64,000 nt of DNA. Origin: Saprospiraceae bacterium. GTDB taxonomy: Bacteria > Bacteroidota > Bacteroidia > Chitinophagales > Saprospiraceae. Positions 1-8,022 of this stretch are shown piece after piece (the stretch's first letter is position 1; each line of letters starts with the position of its first letter). The translations under genes were made by a program, and so were the position numbers. The stretch covers positions 248,001 to 312,000 of the forward strand of contig JADKCC010000002.1 in the NCBI GenBank assembly GCA_016714785.1. Reading direction: 5' to 3'. The notes under the pieces are model-generated. The model did not search any database. It was given only the letters and a program-made list of their open reading frames with translations, and had not been told where the DNA came from.

Positions 1-656
1 AGAAGGTTATCAACTTCTTTTTTTGAAGTGATAAAGTAGATATGGTCTCCCCTCTTAAGTACAGTATTTGCTCGAGGAAGTATAGTTTCATGTCCTCTTA
101 ATATAGCTATGGGGCTAAGTGAAGATCCTTTTATTTTTTGAATTTCTTCAATAGATTTTCCTAAATAAAATGATGGATCTTCCAGTGTTATGCCTATCAA
201 AGATACCTTTCCGTTTTCAAAATCAAAACTATCTGTAACTTGGTTTAATTCTAATAATCTTACGATTTCTTGAGATGCCAACAATGATGGGGAAATAATC
301 TTATCCACTCCAAGCTCATAAAATGTTGCCTTAAATTCCTTTTTGATGCTTGATATAGTGTTAATACGAGCGATAGTTTGCTTGGCACCTAATTTTTTTG
401 CTAGAATACAAGCTATAAGATTATCGTTTTCATGGGTAGTTACTGCTAGAAATAATCCTACGGCACTTAAACCAGCACCTTCTAGAACTTTAATGGAAGA
501 TGCATCTCCCAAAATAGTTTGAACATCGAGATGCGTTTGTGCGTATTCCAAAACATCCCGACTACTATCAATGAGTACGATGTCATGCTGTGCAGAAGAT
601 AATAATCGAGCCAGATAAAAACCAATTCCTCCAGCACCTGCAATCACTATTTTCAT
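1..656 (-). CDS. trkA: TrkA-family potassium uptake regulator, partial
   Basis: Translating leftward from the ATG at 656-654 gives an open frame to the window edge, about 218 residues, so the C-terminus is missing. The protein opens with MKIVIAGAGGIG, a Rossmann glycine-rich NAD-binding loop, followed by VLIDSS (acidic residue at the end of beta strand 2) and GDASS, as in RCK-N domains. A TrkA-C-like segment follows near residues 140-218. TrkA proteins are peripheral cytoplasmic subunits that gate Trk/Ktr potassium channels in response to NAD(H) or nucleotides. Full members are about 450 residues with two RCK units, so roughly half is visible. The TrkH/TrkG channel gene would be expected beyond the left edge. 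Family assignment is firm; the exact subtype is not. Confidence 0.85.
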   Translation of the reverse strand, partial: MKIVIAGAGGIGFYLARLLSSAQHDIVLIDSSRDVLEYAQTHLDVQTILGDASSIKVLEGAGLSAVGLFLAVTTHENDNLIACILAKKLGAKQTIARINTISSIKKEFKATFYELGVDKIISPSLLASQEIVRLLELNQVTDSFDFENGKVSLIGITLEDPSFYLGKSIEEIQKIKGSSLSPIAILRGHETILPRANTVLKRGDHIYFITSKKEVDNL

Positions 657-813
657 TTTCTATAACAATGCTTTTTTAACATCGACGATGCAAATGTATC
701 ATTAGTTAGTAATTTTAACAACTTACATTAACAATTATTTTAGAAACTTATATTAGCAAATTAACAAAAACCTTTGATGGGACGTTATCTAAATAATATA
801 ATTATAATAATGT

Positions 814-1272
814 ATGAAAATTTTGATGGTATGTTTAGGCAATATTTGTCGGTCACCTATGGCGCAAGGGATCATGGAGTCAAAACTTAAAGACTTTGAT
901 CTGGATGATTGGCATGTGGATTCTGCAGGTACCTCAGGATGGCATGATGGTGAAAGGCCTGATCAAAGAGCAATTAAAACTTCACAAATCAATAACGTGG
1001 ATATTTCTAATCAATATTCTCGTAAATTAACACTTGATGATCTTGATGAGTATGATGTTATTTTCGCTATGGATTCTTCCAATTATCAAGATATTTTGGG
1101 TCTTTGTCAAAAAGATTACCAAAAAGCAAAGGTTCACTTATTGCTTAATTTTAAATTTCCTGGCAGAAACATGGGTGTGCCTGACCCATATTATGATGGC
1201 ACTTTTGGCAAAGTTTACGACTTATTGGATGAAGCTATGGATGACATCATTAAACGATTAATCGTAATGTAA
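814..1272 (+). CDS. Low-molecular-weight protein-tyrosine phosphatase
   Basis: A 152-residue cytoplasmic protein with the complete LMW-PTP signature near its N-terminus: CLGNICRS, giving the CX5R phosphate-binding loop with nucleophile Cys7 and Arg13. The general-acid motif DPYY lies about 30 residues from the C-terminus. Length matches the family (about 150-160 residues). Such enzymes dephosphorylate phosphotyrosine on proteins, often in control of exopolysaccharide export, or act as arsenate reductases. The DPYY motif and absence of arsenic genes nearby favour the phosphatase role. It is divergent from the TrkA-type gene, and meaB follows about 50 bp downstream with its own possible promoter. 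The in vivo substrate cannot be read from the sequence. Confidence 0.9.
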   Translation: MKILMVCLGNICRSPMAQGIMESKLKDFDLDDWHVDSAGTSGWHDGERPDQRAIKTSQINNVDISNQYSRKLTLDDLDEYDVIFAMDSSNYQDILGLCQKDYQKAKVHLLLNFKFPGRNMGVPDPYYDGTFGKVYDLLDEAMDDIIKRLIVM

Positions 1273-1321
1273 ATATTATAAAAATATCTTTTTGTACCTT
1301 TTGTGCTTTGTAATTGTATTT

Positions 1322-2374
1322 ATGGCAAAGCATCAAAACAATCAAATTGGTATCAATCTTAATTTTACTGCAGGAGTAAAAGCGCAAAAAGATATCCATT
1401 ATTATATTGATGGATTACAAAAAGGCAATAGATACATTCTCAGTGAGACTATCACTTTGATTGAAAGTTCAAACCCTAAAAAAAGAGCAATAGCATTAAA
1501 CATACTTGAAGCACTACCAAAGCCAAAATCACAAACTATCAGAATTGGAATCACAGGATCTCCAGGAGTAGGAAAGAGTACGTTTATTGAGTCATTCGGC
1601 ATTTACGTATTAAGTCAAGGGCACAAAATTGCAGTTTTAGCTATAGATCCAAGTAGCCAAATTAATAATGGAAGTATCTTGGGTGATAAGACGAGAATGC
1701 AAGATCTAGCATCTCATCCATTGGCTTATATCAGGCCAACTGCATCTGGATCAATGCTAGGTGGTATCGCCGCAGCAACTAAAGACGTAATTCAACTTTG
1801 TGAAGCGGCAGGATACAATTTTATAATAATAGAAACTGTTGGTGTGGGGCAGTCTGAAATTGAAGTAGATTTCATCACAGACATAAATCTCCTACTTTTG
1901 CAACCGGGAGCTGGTGACGATATGCAAGGAATAAAGCGTGGTGTAGTAGAAAATGCTGATATTTTTGTCATTAATAAAGCTGATGGCCCACAATTAGAAT
2001 TAGCCAAACAAACTAAAACATCTTATACTAATGCGATTCAGCTTTTTCATCACGAAATTACTGAATGGACATGTCCCGTATTGCTAATATCGGCATTGAA
2101 CAAAATTGGTTTAGACACAGTATATCAAAGCATATTAACCTATAAGAATCTTTTGATAGAATTAAATCTATTTGAACCAAAGAGACGATTTCAAGAATTG
2201 AGATGGTTTAAAAACCAAACAACTTTAATAGTACAAAAGATCATTTTTGAAAACTATGAAGTCCAACAAATTTTTGAAAAACTATCAAAAAAGATTGAAA
2301 ATGAAGATATTACTACATCACAAGCGTTGAATGAAATAGAGGATTTAATTCGATCTACTATTAAAGCTAAATAA
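1322..2374 (+). CDS. meaB: MeaB/ArgK-type GTPase, methylmalonyl-CoA mutase chaperone
   Basis: A G3E-family P-loop GTPase of 350 residues. The Walker A loop GSPGVGKST lies near residues 79-87, followed by AIDPSS (switch region) and an ETVGVGQSE segment typical of MeaB; NKADG is the guanine-specificity motif. MeaB proteins escort adenosylcobalamin to methylmalonyl-CoA mutase and protect it from inactivation, supporting propionate and branched-chain metabolism. The mutase genes are not in this window. The frame is open from 1292, but I start at the ATG at 1322: this gives MAKHQNN, and a TAnnTTTG-like box just upstream (around 1295-1303) would leave a short leader. The C-terminal helical dimerisation part is present, so the gene appears complete. 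Confidence 0.9.
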   Translation: MAKHQNNQIGINLNFTAGVKAQKDIHYYIDGLQKGNRYILSETITLIESSNPKKRAIALNILEALPKPKSQTIRIGITGSPGVGKSTFIESFGIYVLSQGHKIAVLAIDPSSQINNGSILGDKTRMQDLASHPLAYIRPTASGSMLGGIAAATKDVIQLCEAAGYNFIIIETVGVGQSEIEVDFITDINLLLLQPGAGDDMQGIKRGVVENADIFVINKADGPQLELAKQTKTSYTNAIQLFHHEITEWTCPVLLISALNKIGLDTVYQSILTYKNLLIELNLFEPKRRFQELRWFKNQTTLIVQKIIFENYEVQQIFEKLSKKIENEDITTSQALNEIEDLIRSTIKAK

Positions 2375-2396
2375 TTTTCATTAAAAAAATATAAGT

Positions 2397-4136
2397 GTGC
2401 AGATAAAGAGATGTTGTGTAGGAGTAATAATTTTACTTTGTTTTTTCCAAATTTTTTCTCAATCTTCAAATAACATAAATCCATTTTCGGGGCAGTACTT
2501 CAGGAGTCCAGTAGATTATAGCTTTAACCAGTCTGGTAATTTTTGTGAACTCAGAGAAACTCATTTTCATGCTGGGATTGATATAAAGCCATCGACAAGT
2601 CATGGAGAAGTGTTTCTGCACGCTATAGGTTCTGGCTATATTTCTCGGGTGAAAATTTCAGCAGGAGGATATGGGAAAGCCATCTATATAGACCATCCCG
2701 AATCCGGATTTACATCTGTTTATGCGCATTTAGACGAATTTAATGACAGAATAGAACAATTAGTAAGTCAATATCAAATGGCTTTAGAATCTTATGAAGT
2801 AGATATTTTGCTTAACCCTAATGTGCTTTCCATTGAGAAAAGCGAACTCATTGGCACCATGGGAAATACAGGATATTCGTTTGGAAAACACCTTCACTTC
2901 GAAATTAGAGATACTAAAAGTGAAAATCCGATAAATCCATCCCATTTTGGAATCAAATCTGAAGACCATATAGCTCCATCTTTAGTATCGCTTGCTATAC
3001 ACGGTCTAGATCCCGATTTATACAAAATTTGGGAAAAAAGAATATCACTTGGGTTAGCATCTGATAATAATATCAATCTGAGTACACCAATAGAAGTGCC
3101 GGCTTGGAGAGCAGGTGTCGCACTAAATATGTATGATAGATCAGACAACAGTCATAATAAGCAAGGTATCTATGGGTTTCACATGTACATCGATGACAGC
3201 TTAGCATATAGTTATCATTTGGACAAAATTTCTTTTGAACAAGCAAAATATATCATTGGATATTATGACTACAAAGTTAAAAAAGTGGAAAAATCTACCT
3301 ATTCCCTTTGCTATAGATACCCAGGCAATGACCTTGTATTTATAGACCATACAGACAATGGTATTATTCCAGTGTATGTTGGAAGGGAAAGAAAAGTTAG
3401 GATTGAAATAGAAGATTTTAATAGAAATAAAAAATCATTAACCTTTAGTCTTATCAGGTCACAAAATATGGTTGAACAATCACCAATTGATACATCTTTG
3501 ATGAAAATACTTGTAGGCGACTCACTTACAATAACGGATAAAAACCTGACACTTTTCTTTGAACCTAAAAGTTTGTTTAGAAATATAAGATTAAATATGG
3601 TTAAAATTGAAGGCAATAAAAATGAAACAAAATACATAATTCACAATATTTATGAGCCTATAAAAAAACCAATCAAGATTTCATTGAGACCAGAATACCC
3701 TATCTCAGATAAAATGGACAAAGCAATTATAGTCAGAACTAATGGCAGTGGTGGTAGTAAGCTAAACTATGGAGGTAAATGGATAGATGGGTACTTGACC
3801 ACAGAAATGACAGAGTTTGGTACGTTTTTTATAGACTACGACACTATAGCACCAACTATCAAAAGTATCAATTTTACACCAAATGTAGGAAAAAAATCGG
3901 AAATAAAATTTCATATAAAAGATAATTTACCAACTAAAGGAAAGACTGTGGGTGATATCAAAATCAAGGTTTGGATAGATGAAAACTTTGTAATCAGCCC
4001 TTATACATCAAAGACTCAAGTACTACAAATTCCAGTAAAACATTTGGAAAATGGTGGACATGATTTAAAGATAGAAGTCAAAGACCATTCTGGTAATACT
4101 GCATATTTTAGCGCTGGATTTGTTGTTAAAAAGTAA
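2397..4136 (+). CDS. Secreted M23 (LytM-type) metallopeptidase
   Basis: A 579-residue protein with an N-terminal hydrophobic signal (VIILLCFFQIFSQ). The peptidase M23 domain occupies about residues 50-175. Its zinc ligands are visible: H58 and D62 in HFHAGID, and the HLH pair at 165-167 in GKHLHFEI. M23 enzymes cleave peptidoglycan cross-bridges or act as LytM-type activators of amidases in the periplasm. The remaining 400 residues are beta-rich and Ig-like, including a segment starting TIAPTIKSINF that resembles Ig/Big-type repeats; this probably binds wall or envelope partners. The start is a GTG, because no ATG precedes the signal peptide in frame. It follows meaB by 22 bp and may be co-transcribed. 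Confidence 0.85.
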   Translation: MQIKRCCVGVIILLCFFQIFSQSSNNINPFSGQYFRSPVDYSFNQSGNFCELRETHFHAGIDIKPSTSHGEVFLHAIGSGYISRVKISAGGYGKAIYIDHPESGFTSVYAHLDEFNDRIEQLVSQYQMALESYEVDILLNPNVLSIEKSELIGTMGNTGYSFGKHLHFEIRDTKSENPINPSHFGIKSEDHIAPSLVSLAIHGLDPDLYKIWEKRISLGLASDNNINLSTPIEVPAWRAGVALNMYDRSDNSHNKQGIYGFHMYIDDSLAYSYHLDKISFEQAKYIIGYYDYKVKKVEKSTYSLCYRYPGNDLVFIDHTDNGIIPVYVGRERKVRIEIEDFNRNKKSLTFSLIRSQNMVEQSPIDTSLMKILVGDSLTITDKNLTLFFEPKSLFRNIRLNMVKIEGNKNETKYIIHNIYEPIKKPIKISLRPEYPISDKMDKAIIVRTNGSGGSKLNYGGKWIDGYLTTEMTEFGTFFIDYDTIAPTIKSINFTPNVGKKSEIKFHIKDNLPTKGKTVGDIKIKVWIDENFVISPYTSKTQVLQIPVKHLENGGHDLKIEVKDHSGNTAYFSAGFVVKK

Positions 4137-4174
4137 ATATGGTAAGGAAGTAGATATCAACTTCTGAAATATTT

Positions 4175-4720
4175 TCACCAAATGATATGCTTTTTCTTTT
4201 TAAACTTGGTAGAGTCTTTTAATATCAAATCCTGAAATGAGTCAATTTTAACATATTTTTCTATATCATCAAATATTTGGGTACTATCAACTACTAATGG
4301 CACTTGGTTGTTGAACTTGCTCAAGATCTCTTTATTTTTTAATGTAGGTATTGTACTGGGAACACTATTTATTTTTTGATCCTTTTTATTATATTGATTA
4401 GATGAATCTATCGTGTTTTCATCTAAAGAAGGATTACTCTTATTTTGATTAGTGTTTATATTTCCATTAGGTTTTTCACCAATTAATTGGTACATGAGTA
4501 ATGATAAAATCAAAGCAGAAACAGTAAAAATAGCTATACTTTTTAAAGATATAAATTTTGAAAAAGTAGAACTATTGTTCGGATTGGCTATCTCTACATG
4601 AGATTTCATCATATTTTGCACAGATTGCCATCCTGAAGGATCGAACTCTATATTAAGTTGTTCCAATTTTTCATCTATATATTTGTCTAAAGGATGACGA
4701 TTGCTATTTGGTGCGTTCAT
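4175..4720 (-). CDS. Probable anti-sigma factor, single-pass membrane protein
   Basis: 181 residues. The N-terminal 50 are cytoplasmic and charged (HPLDKYIDEKLEQL, then a DPSGWQSVQ segment seen in many Bacteroidota anti-sigma proteins). One transmembrane helix follows at about 56-75 (SIAIFTVSALILSLLMYQL), then a low-complexity Asn/Lys/Ser-rich periplasmic tail. The start codon overlaps the stop of the upstream ECF sigma gene by 4 bp, so translation is probably coupled. Topology and this coupling are the basis for calling it an anti-sigma factor that holds the sigma factor at the membrane. I see no zinc-binding HXXXCXXC motif. The function is inferred from context rather than from a recognised domain. 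Confidence 0.65.
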   Translation of the reverse strand: MNAPNSNRHPLDKYIDEKLEQLNIEFDPSGWQSVQNMMKSHVEIANPNNSSTFSKFISLKSIAIFTVSALILSLLMYQLIGEKPNGNINTNQNKSNPSLDENTIDSSNQYNKKDQKINSVPSTIPTLKNKEILSKFNNQVPLVVDSTQIFDDIEKYVKIDSFQDLILKDSTKFKKKKHIIW

Positions 4721-5256
4721 TTGACTTTATTTTTAAAAATCCAATTCTGAAGTTTTTCTCTCGCACTATGTAAATGCCATTTTGAATTGCCTTCATTAAT
4801 ACCTATTAATGCTGCAATCTCTTTATGACTATAACCTTCTAATGCAAAAAGATTAAAAACTGTAGCTGTAGTCACTGGCAAGTGTCTAAGGTAGAAGAGA
4901 ATCTGCTCGCTTTCTGTGGTAAAATCTGATTCTGCAAAAATGAAACTATCTTCTTCTTTGGGTTCTGTTGTGTTGAATGATTGTCTGAAAGCAGTACTTT
5001 TTATATGATCTAGAGATTCGTGGATGAGAATGGTCTTGCACCAAGCATAAAAATTATTTTCATCTCCTTCGAATGTATTGATCTTGGTCAAAATTTTGAA
5101 AAAAGATTTATTGATCACGTCTTTGGCATCATCTTCATTTTGTGTATATCTGTGTGCCAGCTTCATGAATGGAATATAGCAAAATTTATACAATTGCTCC
5201 TGTGATTTTGGATCTTGCTTTTTACAACCAATAAGTATATGTGAAGAAATGATCAA
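4717..5256 (-). CDS. ECF-type RNA polymerase sigma factor
   Basis: About 179 residues if started at the TTG at 5256, which yields MIISSHILIGCKKQDPKSQE, the usual beginning of Bacteroidota ECF sigma factors. The frame stays open further upstream (to 5379), but that would overlap the preceding gene heavily. Region 2 spans LAHRYTQNEDDAKDVINKSF, with the DD of the -10 recognition helix. Region 4 spans LPVTTATVFNLFALEGYSHKEI and continues into IGINEGNSKWHLHSAREKL, a helix-turn-helix. It would direct polymerase to an envelope or stress regulon under control of the downstream anti-sigma protein. Upstream, 17 bp away, lies a barrel-like gene in the same orientation, so the three probably form one operon. 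Confidence 0.87.
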   Translation of the reverse strand: MIISSHILIGCKKQDPKSQEQLYKFCYIPFMKLAHRYTQNEDDAKDVINKSFFKILTKINTFEGDENNFYAWCKTILIHESLDHIKSTAFRQSFNTTEPKEEDSFIFAESDFTTESEQILFYLRHLPVTTATVFNLFALEGYSHKEIAALIGINEGNSKWHLHSAREKLQNWIFKNKVK

Positions 5257-5272
5257 TTTAAAAATATAGATT

Positions 5273-6076
5273 TTAAAAAGAAAAAGATGTTTGCAAGTAG
5301 AAGCTACCTTTTCCAGAAACAACTTCTGGTAAACTATTATTGAAAATCCTATGAGAAAATTGCTGAAGCAAAATTCCAAATTCTAATCCATAGATCTTCG
5401 ACCTCTTGTTGGTTTTATCTATGCCTACACCCAATTTTAAAAGGAGTCCACCATCCGTAATATTATTCAACGTCTTCGACCTTCCATAATAAAAACTATT
5501 TTCAACTAAAACCAATGAATATCCAATAGATGGTTTTAAAAAATAGTTTACTTTGTTATGTTTTACCTCTTCTAAACGTATTTTCGCATCAAAAGAAAAT
5601 GGTAGTAATGATAAACTTGAATTAAAATATACACCGGCTGAACCACCATATTCAAAAATTTCAGTGGCATTTCTATGAAAAGAGAGGCCAGCACCTAAGC
5701 CCAATACGCCACCTGTTTCGTGGTTTCCTATAGCACCCAATACATAAAATCTTAAATGATGTTTAGTCATTAATTTAGTTGGAATACTGTCATTTTGAAA
5801 GTTGTATAAATCTATCCTTGGGTCTATCAACTCCAACTTAGGCTCAGCATTTTGCTCAATCTTCTTCAATTCATTGATATCCTCCATTTTTACGATTATG
5901 GTGTCCGTCAAATTAAATCGAACTATTTTAATGTACTCTCCTGGTTTTTGAGCAATAATTTTTCCTTTAATAGATTTACCTGAATTTAAAATGATTTCAT
6001 CCTTCTCATTTTGAGACCAAGTCAATTGGGCTAAAAATATTAGGAAAACAATAGTGCTGGTTTTTTTGATATACAT
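5273..6076 (-). CDS. Secreted hypothetical protein, probable outer-membrane barrel
   Basis: 267 residues with a clear signal peptide (MYIKKTSTIVFLIFLAQLTWSQ). An N-terminal stretch around residues 27-75 (ILNSGKSIKGKIIAQKPGEYIKI) resembles short SH3-like or hydrophilic modules seen at the front of Bacteroidota barrel proteins. The second half has alternating aromatic and glycine patterns and ends in SFYLQTSFSF, a terminal aromatic strand typical of outer-membrane barrels. No named family was recognised. It is the first gene of a leftward trio with an ECF sigma factor and probable anti-sigma factor, with a promoter-like box at 6112-6119, so it may be an envelope target or sensor for that pair. 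Confidence 0.6.
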   Translation of the reverse strand: MYIKKTSTIVFLIFLAQLTWSQNEKDEIILNSGKSIKGKIIAQKPGEYIKIVRFNLTDTIIVKMEDINELKKIEQNAEPKLELIDPRIDLYNFQNDSIPTKLMTKHHLRFYVLGAIGNHETGGVLGLGAGLSFHRNATEIFEYGGSAGVYFNSSLSLLPFSFDAKIRLEEVKHNKVNYFLKPSIGYSLVLVENSFYYGRSKTLNNITDGGLLLKLGVGIDKTNKRSKIYGLEFGILLQQFSHRIFNNSLPEVVSGKGSFYLQTSFSF

Positions 6077-6111
6077 TTTTATGATTTTTAATCGTTCCCA
6101 TATAAGACGAG

Positions 6112-6119
6112 CAAAAATA
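6112..6119 (-). promoter_or_regulatory. Possible -7 promoter box of the barrel/sigma/anti-sigma operon
   Basis: On the minus strand the sequence reads TATTTTTG, matching the Bacteroidota -7 consensus TAnnTTTG. A TTG lies 18 bases upstream, close to the expected -33 element. The distance to the ATG at 6076 is about 35 bases. Such boxes are easy to find by chance in AT-rich DNA, so this is only a plausible call. Confidence 0.4.
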
Positions 6120-6148
6120 TAGATATGTTAGTTTGATCAATATTTTTC

Positions 6149-7255
6149 TCAAACTTTTAAATCAAACTCCATCCCTTCATCTTCTAAACCATTGACCACC
6201 AAGGCAATTTTGTGTGTACCAGGATAGTGTTTCCTGGTAGTCAAATCAATAAACTTATGCTTTTTATTTCCTGCGAGTTCTTGGTCAACACCAATTTCGG
6301 GTTCCGCTATTTTGAATATTTTTTTGGAACGCTGACCATTAGATTTTACAAAATGGATGACATATTCAAGTCTGAACTTAGCTGATGTCTTTTCTTTATT
6401 TACAATTTTGTATTCAAAAGTAAGTGTATCTCCGAGCGTTAAATGATCAAGGGATATGTCAAAATGTGTCATCTCAAACATCGTTTTAGCTGAAGTTCCG
6501 AAAAGGTCTAAGACTTCATGGTGTCCTTTTTTGAGCAATGTTCTAGACGCATGTTTAAGTATCCAATCTGTATTTTTTGATTTGCCTTTCCATTTTTTTA
6601 TGATGTCTATGACTAAGTCAGGATGGTCTTTTGATATATCATTCAGATTATTGGCCACACTTTTTCTGACATATTCTGATGGATCATTCATTAATAAGTC
6701 CAATACTTTCAAAACTGGCTTGGGCTCATCCACAAATTGTTGCAATTTCAATCCCCATGGAAGTCTTGGCCTACATCCTTCTGAAGCAAATCTTCTCACA
6801 GTTGCATTTTTATGTTTAGCCCATATCATCATTTGACTCATCATCTGGTCAGGATATTTTATTATAAAGGATCTGCCAGCAAATTCAAAACTTGTAAATT
6901 GTGTAATAACTTCAATAGCTTTAATAGAAATATCTAAATCATTTAAACCATGCAAAGTGATGATATCTGCCAAAAATATATATTCCAAATTTTGATCTTT
7001 AACACCATTTTTGCGCAACACTTTTATAATTTCATCAATACATGCTACCTTATCTTTAAAATTAGTGGGCAAATATCCATCAGATACAATAGATAAGTGT
7101 CTCATACGTTGCTTCAATTCATATTGTTCCCACTCCAATGTTTCCACTTTTGATCTAAAAACCCTGCTCTCAAATGAAGGCAAAACAAAAGATAACGCAC
7201 TACAGTAAGTATCAAAGAATGTGTTGTTATAAATATATTTTAATAACTCTGCCAT
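6149..7255 (-). CDS. AlkC-type DNA alkylation repair glycosylase with C-terminal Ig-like domain
   Basis: 368 residues. The first about 250 form helical HEAT-like repeats of the AlkC/AlkD superfamily. The segment ATVRRFASEGCRPRLPWG is the hallmark AlkC motif, and NDPSEYVRKSVANNLNDISK is a second conserved repeat. AlkC enzymes excise 3-methyladenine-type cationic lesions without base flipping. The last about 110 residues (from FEMTHFDISLDHLTLGDTL onward) are beta-rich and look like an Ig-like fold, as described for one AlkC subfamily. The gene stands alone, with a divergent 290-bp gap before rimP. No ada/alkA regulator is adjacent. The start gives MAELLKYIYN and no better candidate was seen. 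Confidence 0.85.
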   Translation of the reverse strand: MAELLKYIYNNTFFDTYCSALSFVLPSFESRVFRSKVETLEWEQYELKQRMRHLSIVSDGYLPTNFKDKVACIDEIIKVLRKNGVKDQNLEYIFLADIITLHGLNDLDISIKAIEVITQFTSFEFAGRSFIIKYPDQMMSQMMIWAKHKNATVRRFASEGCRPRLPWGLKLQQFVDEPKPVLKVLDLLMNDPSEYVRKSVANNLNDISKDHPDLVIDIIKKWKGKSKNTDWILKHASRTLLKKGHHEVLDLFGTSAKTMFEMTHFDISLDHLTLGDTLTFEYKIVNKEKTSAKFRLEYVIHFVKSNGQRSKKIFKIAEPEIGVDQELAGNKKHKFIDLTTRKHYPGTHKIALVVNGLEDEGMEFDLKV

Positions 7256-7480
7256 AATATGCTTTAGCCTGCAAAATATACAAAAAGGTAATCATAAAAA
7301 GCAATTTATGGAAAAAATAAAAAAATTGGTGTTTTACCATTGCGAAAATTTGCTGTTAAAATAGAATGATTAATAAACAAAAGTGATCAAAAAATTGATA
7401 TTATTATAGATTAATTGCTTTCAATATATTAAAACAGAAAATAACTTACGCAATATCAATGAAAATAGAAAAACTCTTTC

Positions 7481-7488
7481 TATATTTG
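7481..7488 (+). promoter_or_regulatory. Possible -7 promoter box of the rimP-nusA-infB operon
   Basis: The sequence TATATTTG fits TAnnTTTG exactly and lies about 60 bases upstream of the rimP ATG. The predicted transcript would start about 7 bases downstream and include the whole leader hairpin at 7510-7532. No good -33 TTTG is visible at the expected spacing. Confidence 0.45.
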
Positions 7489-7509
7489 CGGCACAATTTG
7501 AATAATGTG

Positions 7510-7535
7510 AAAGGGGACATTGAGTTCCCTTTTTT
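7510..7535 (+). promoter_or_regulatory. rimP leader hairpin with U-tract, possible attenuator
   Basis: Arms AAAGGGGA (7510-7517) and TTCCCTTT (7525-7532) pair over eight positions with one G-T pair, enclosing a 7-base loop, and run directly into further T residues. This is the form of an intrinsic terminator placed between the promoter-like box and the rimP start. It could attenuate transcription of an operon that encodes NusA, a termination factor, giving feedback control. The hairpin is seen directly; the regulatory role is inference. Confidence 0.5.
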
Positions 7536-7548
7536 ATTATAGCTTAGT

Positions 7549-8022
7549 ATGCAGCATTTAGAAGTAATCAATTTAGTAGAGAAAGGATTGGCAGAGTTAG
7601 AATATGCCGATACTTTTTTAATAGATGTTAAAATTAAAAACAAACTAATTGAAGTATTTTTAGACAGTGATGAAAATGTTAGTTTTTTGAAATGTCAGAA
7701 ACTAAGTAGATGGTTAGAAGCTATTTTTGATGAGAACAAAGCTTTTGGCGAAAGCTACACATTAGAAGTTTCTTCAGCTGGTGTAGGAAGCCCACTTAAA
7801 TTTTTAAGACAGTATCCGAAAAATATTGGTAGGATTATTGATATAAAATATGGGGATGGGAAAAGTGTCAAAGGGCTTCTTAAAACTGTAGAAGGAAATT
7901 TGATTTGTGTAGAATATGAAGCCAAAATAAAAGAAGGTAAAAAAAATAAAAAAGTAATCGTGATAGACGAGATAAAATTTGAAGATATAATTGAGTCAAG
8001 AATTAAAATAAGTTTTAATTAA
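7549..8022 (+). CDS. rimP: Ribosome maturation factor RimP
   Basis: 157 residues, matching the family length. The N-terminal alpha/beta domain includes DVKIKNKLIEVFLDSDENVS and then YTLEVSSAGVGSPLKFLRQY, the conserved SxxGxxxPL signature. The C-terminal part (YGDGKSVKGLLKTVEGNLI, ending in a KFEDI segment) forms the Sm-like beta barrel. RimP assists maturation of the 30S subunit. Position confirms it: its stop overlaps the nusA ATG by one base and the order rimP-nusA-infB is widely conserved. The ATG at 7549 follows a leader of about 60 bases with a hairpin and no clear Shine-Dalgarno sequence. Confidence 0.93.
   Translation: MQHLEVINLVEKGLAELEYADTFLIDVKIKNKLIEVFLDSDENVSFLKCQKLSRWLEAIFDENKAFGESYTLEVSSAGVGSPLKFLRQYPKNIGRIIDIKYGDGKSVKGLLKTVEGNLICVEYEAKIKEGKKNKKVIVIDEIKFEDIIESRIKISFN

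Larger units (their letters stand above)
7256..7548. other. Divergent intergenic region with rimP leader
   Basis: About 293 bases without a gene between the AlkC-type gene (leftward) and rimP (rightward). It holds a promoter-like box and a leader hairpin described separately; the rest is AT-rich sequence in which I see nothing else. Confidence 0.6.

Noticed and set aside
1292..1321. Longer start of MeaB
   Set aside because: The extension adds a hydrophobic stretch not found in MeaB, and a promoter-like box overlaps it.
4137..4174. Terminator between the convergent M23 and anti-sigma genes
   Set aside because: Only a 5-bp stem (GAAGT/ACTTC) with an 8-base loop and no T-run.
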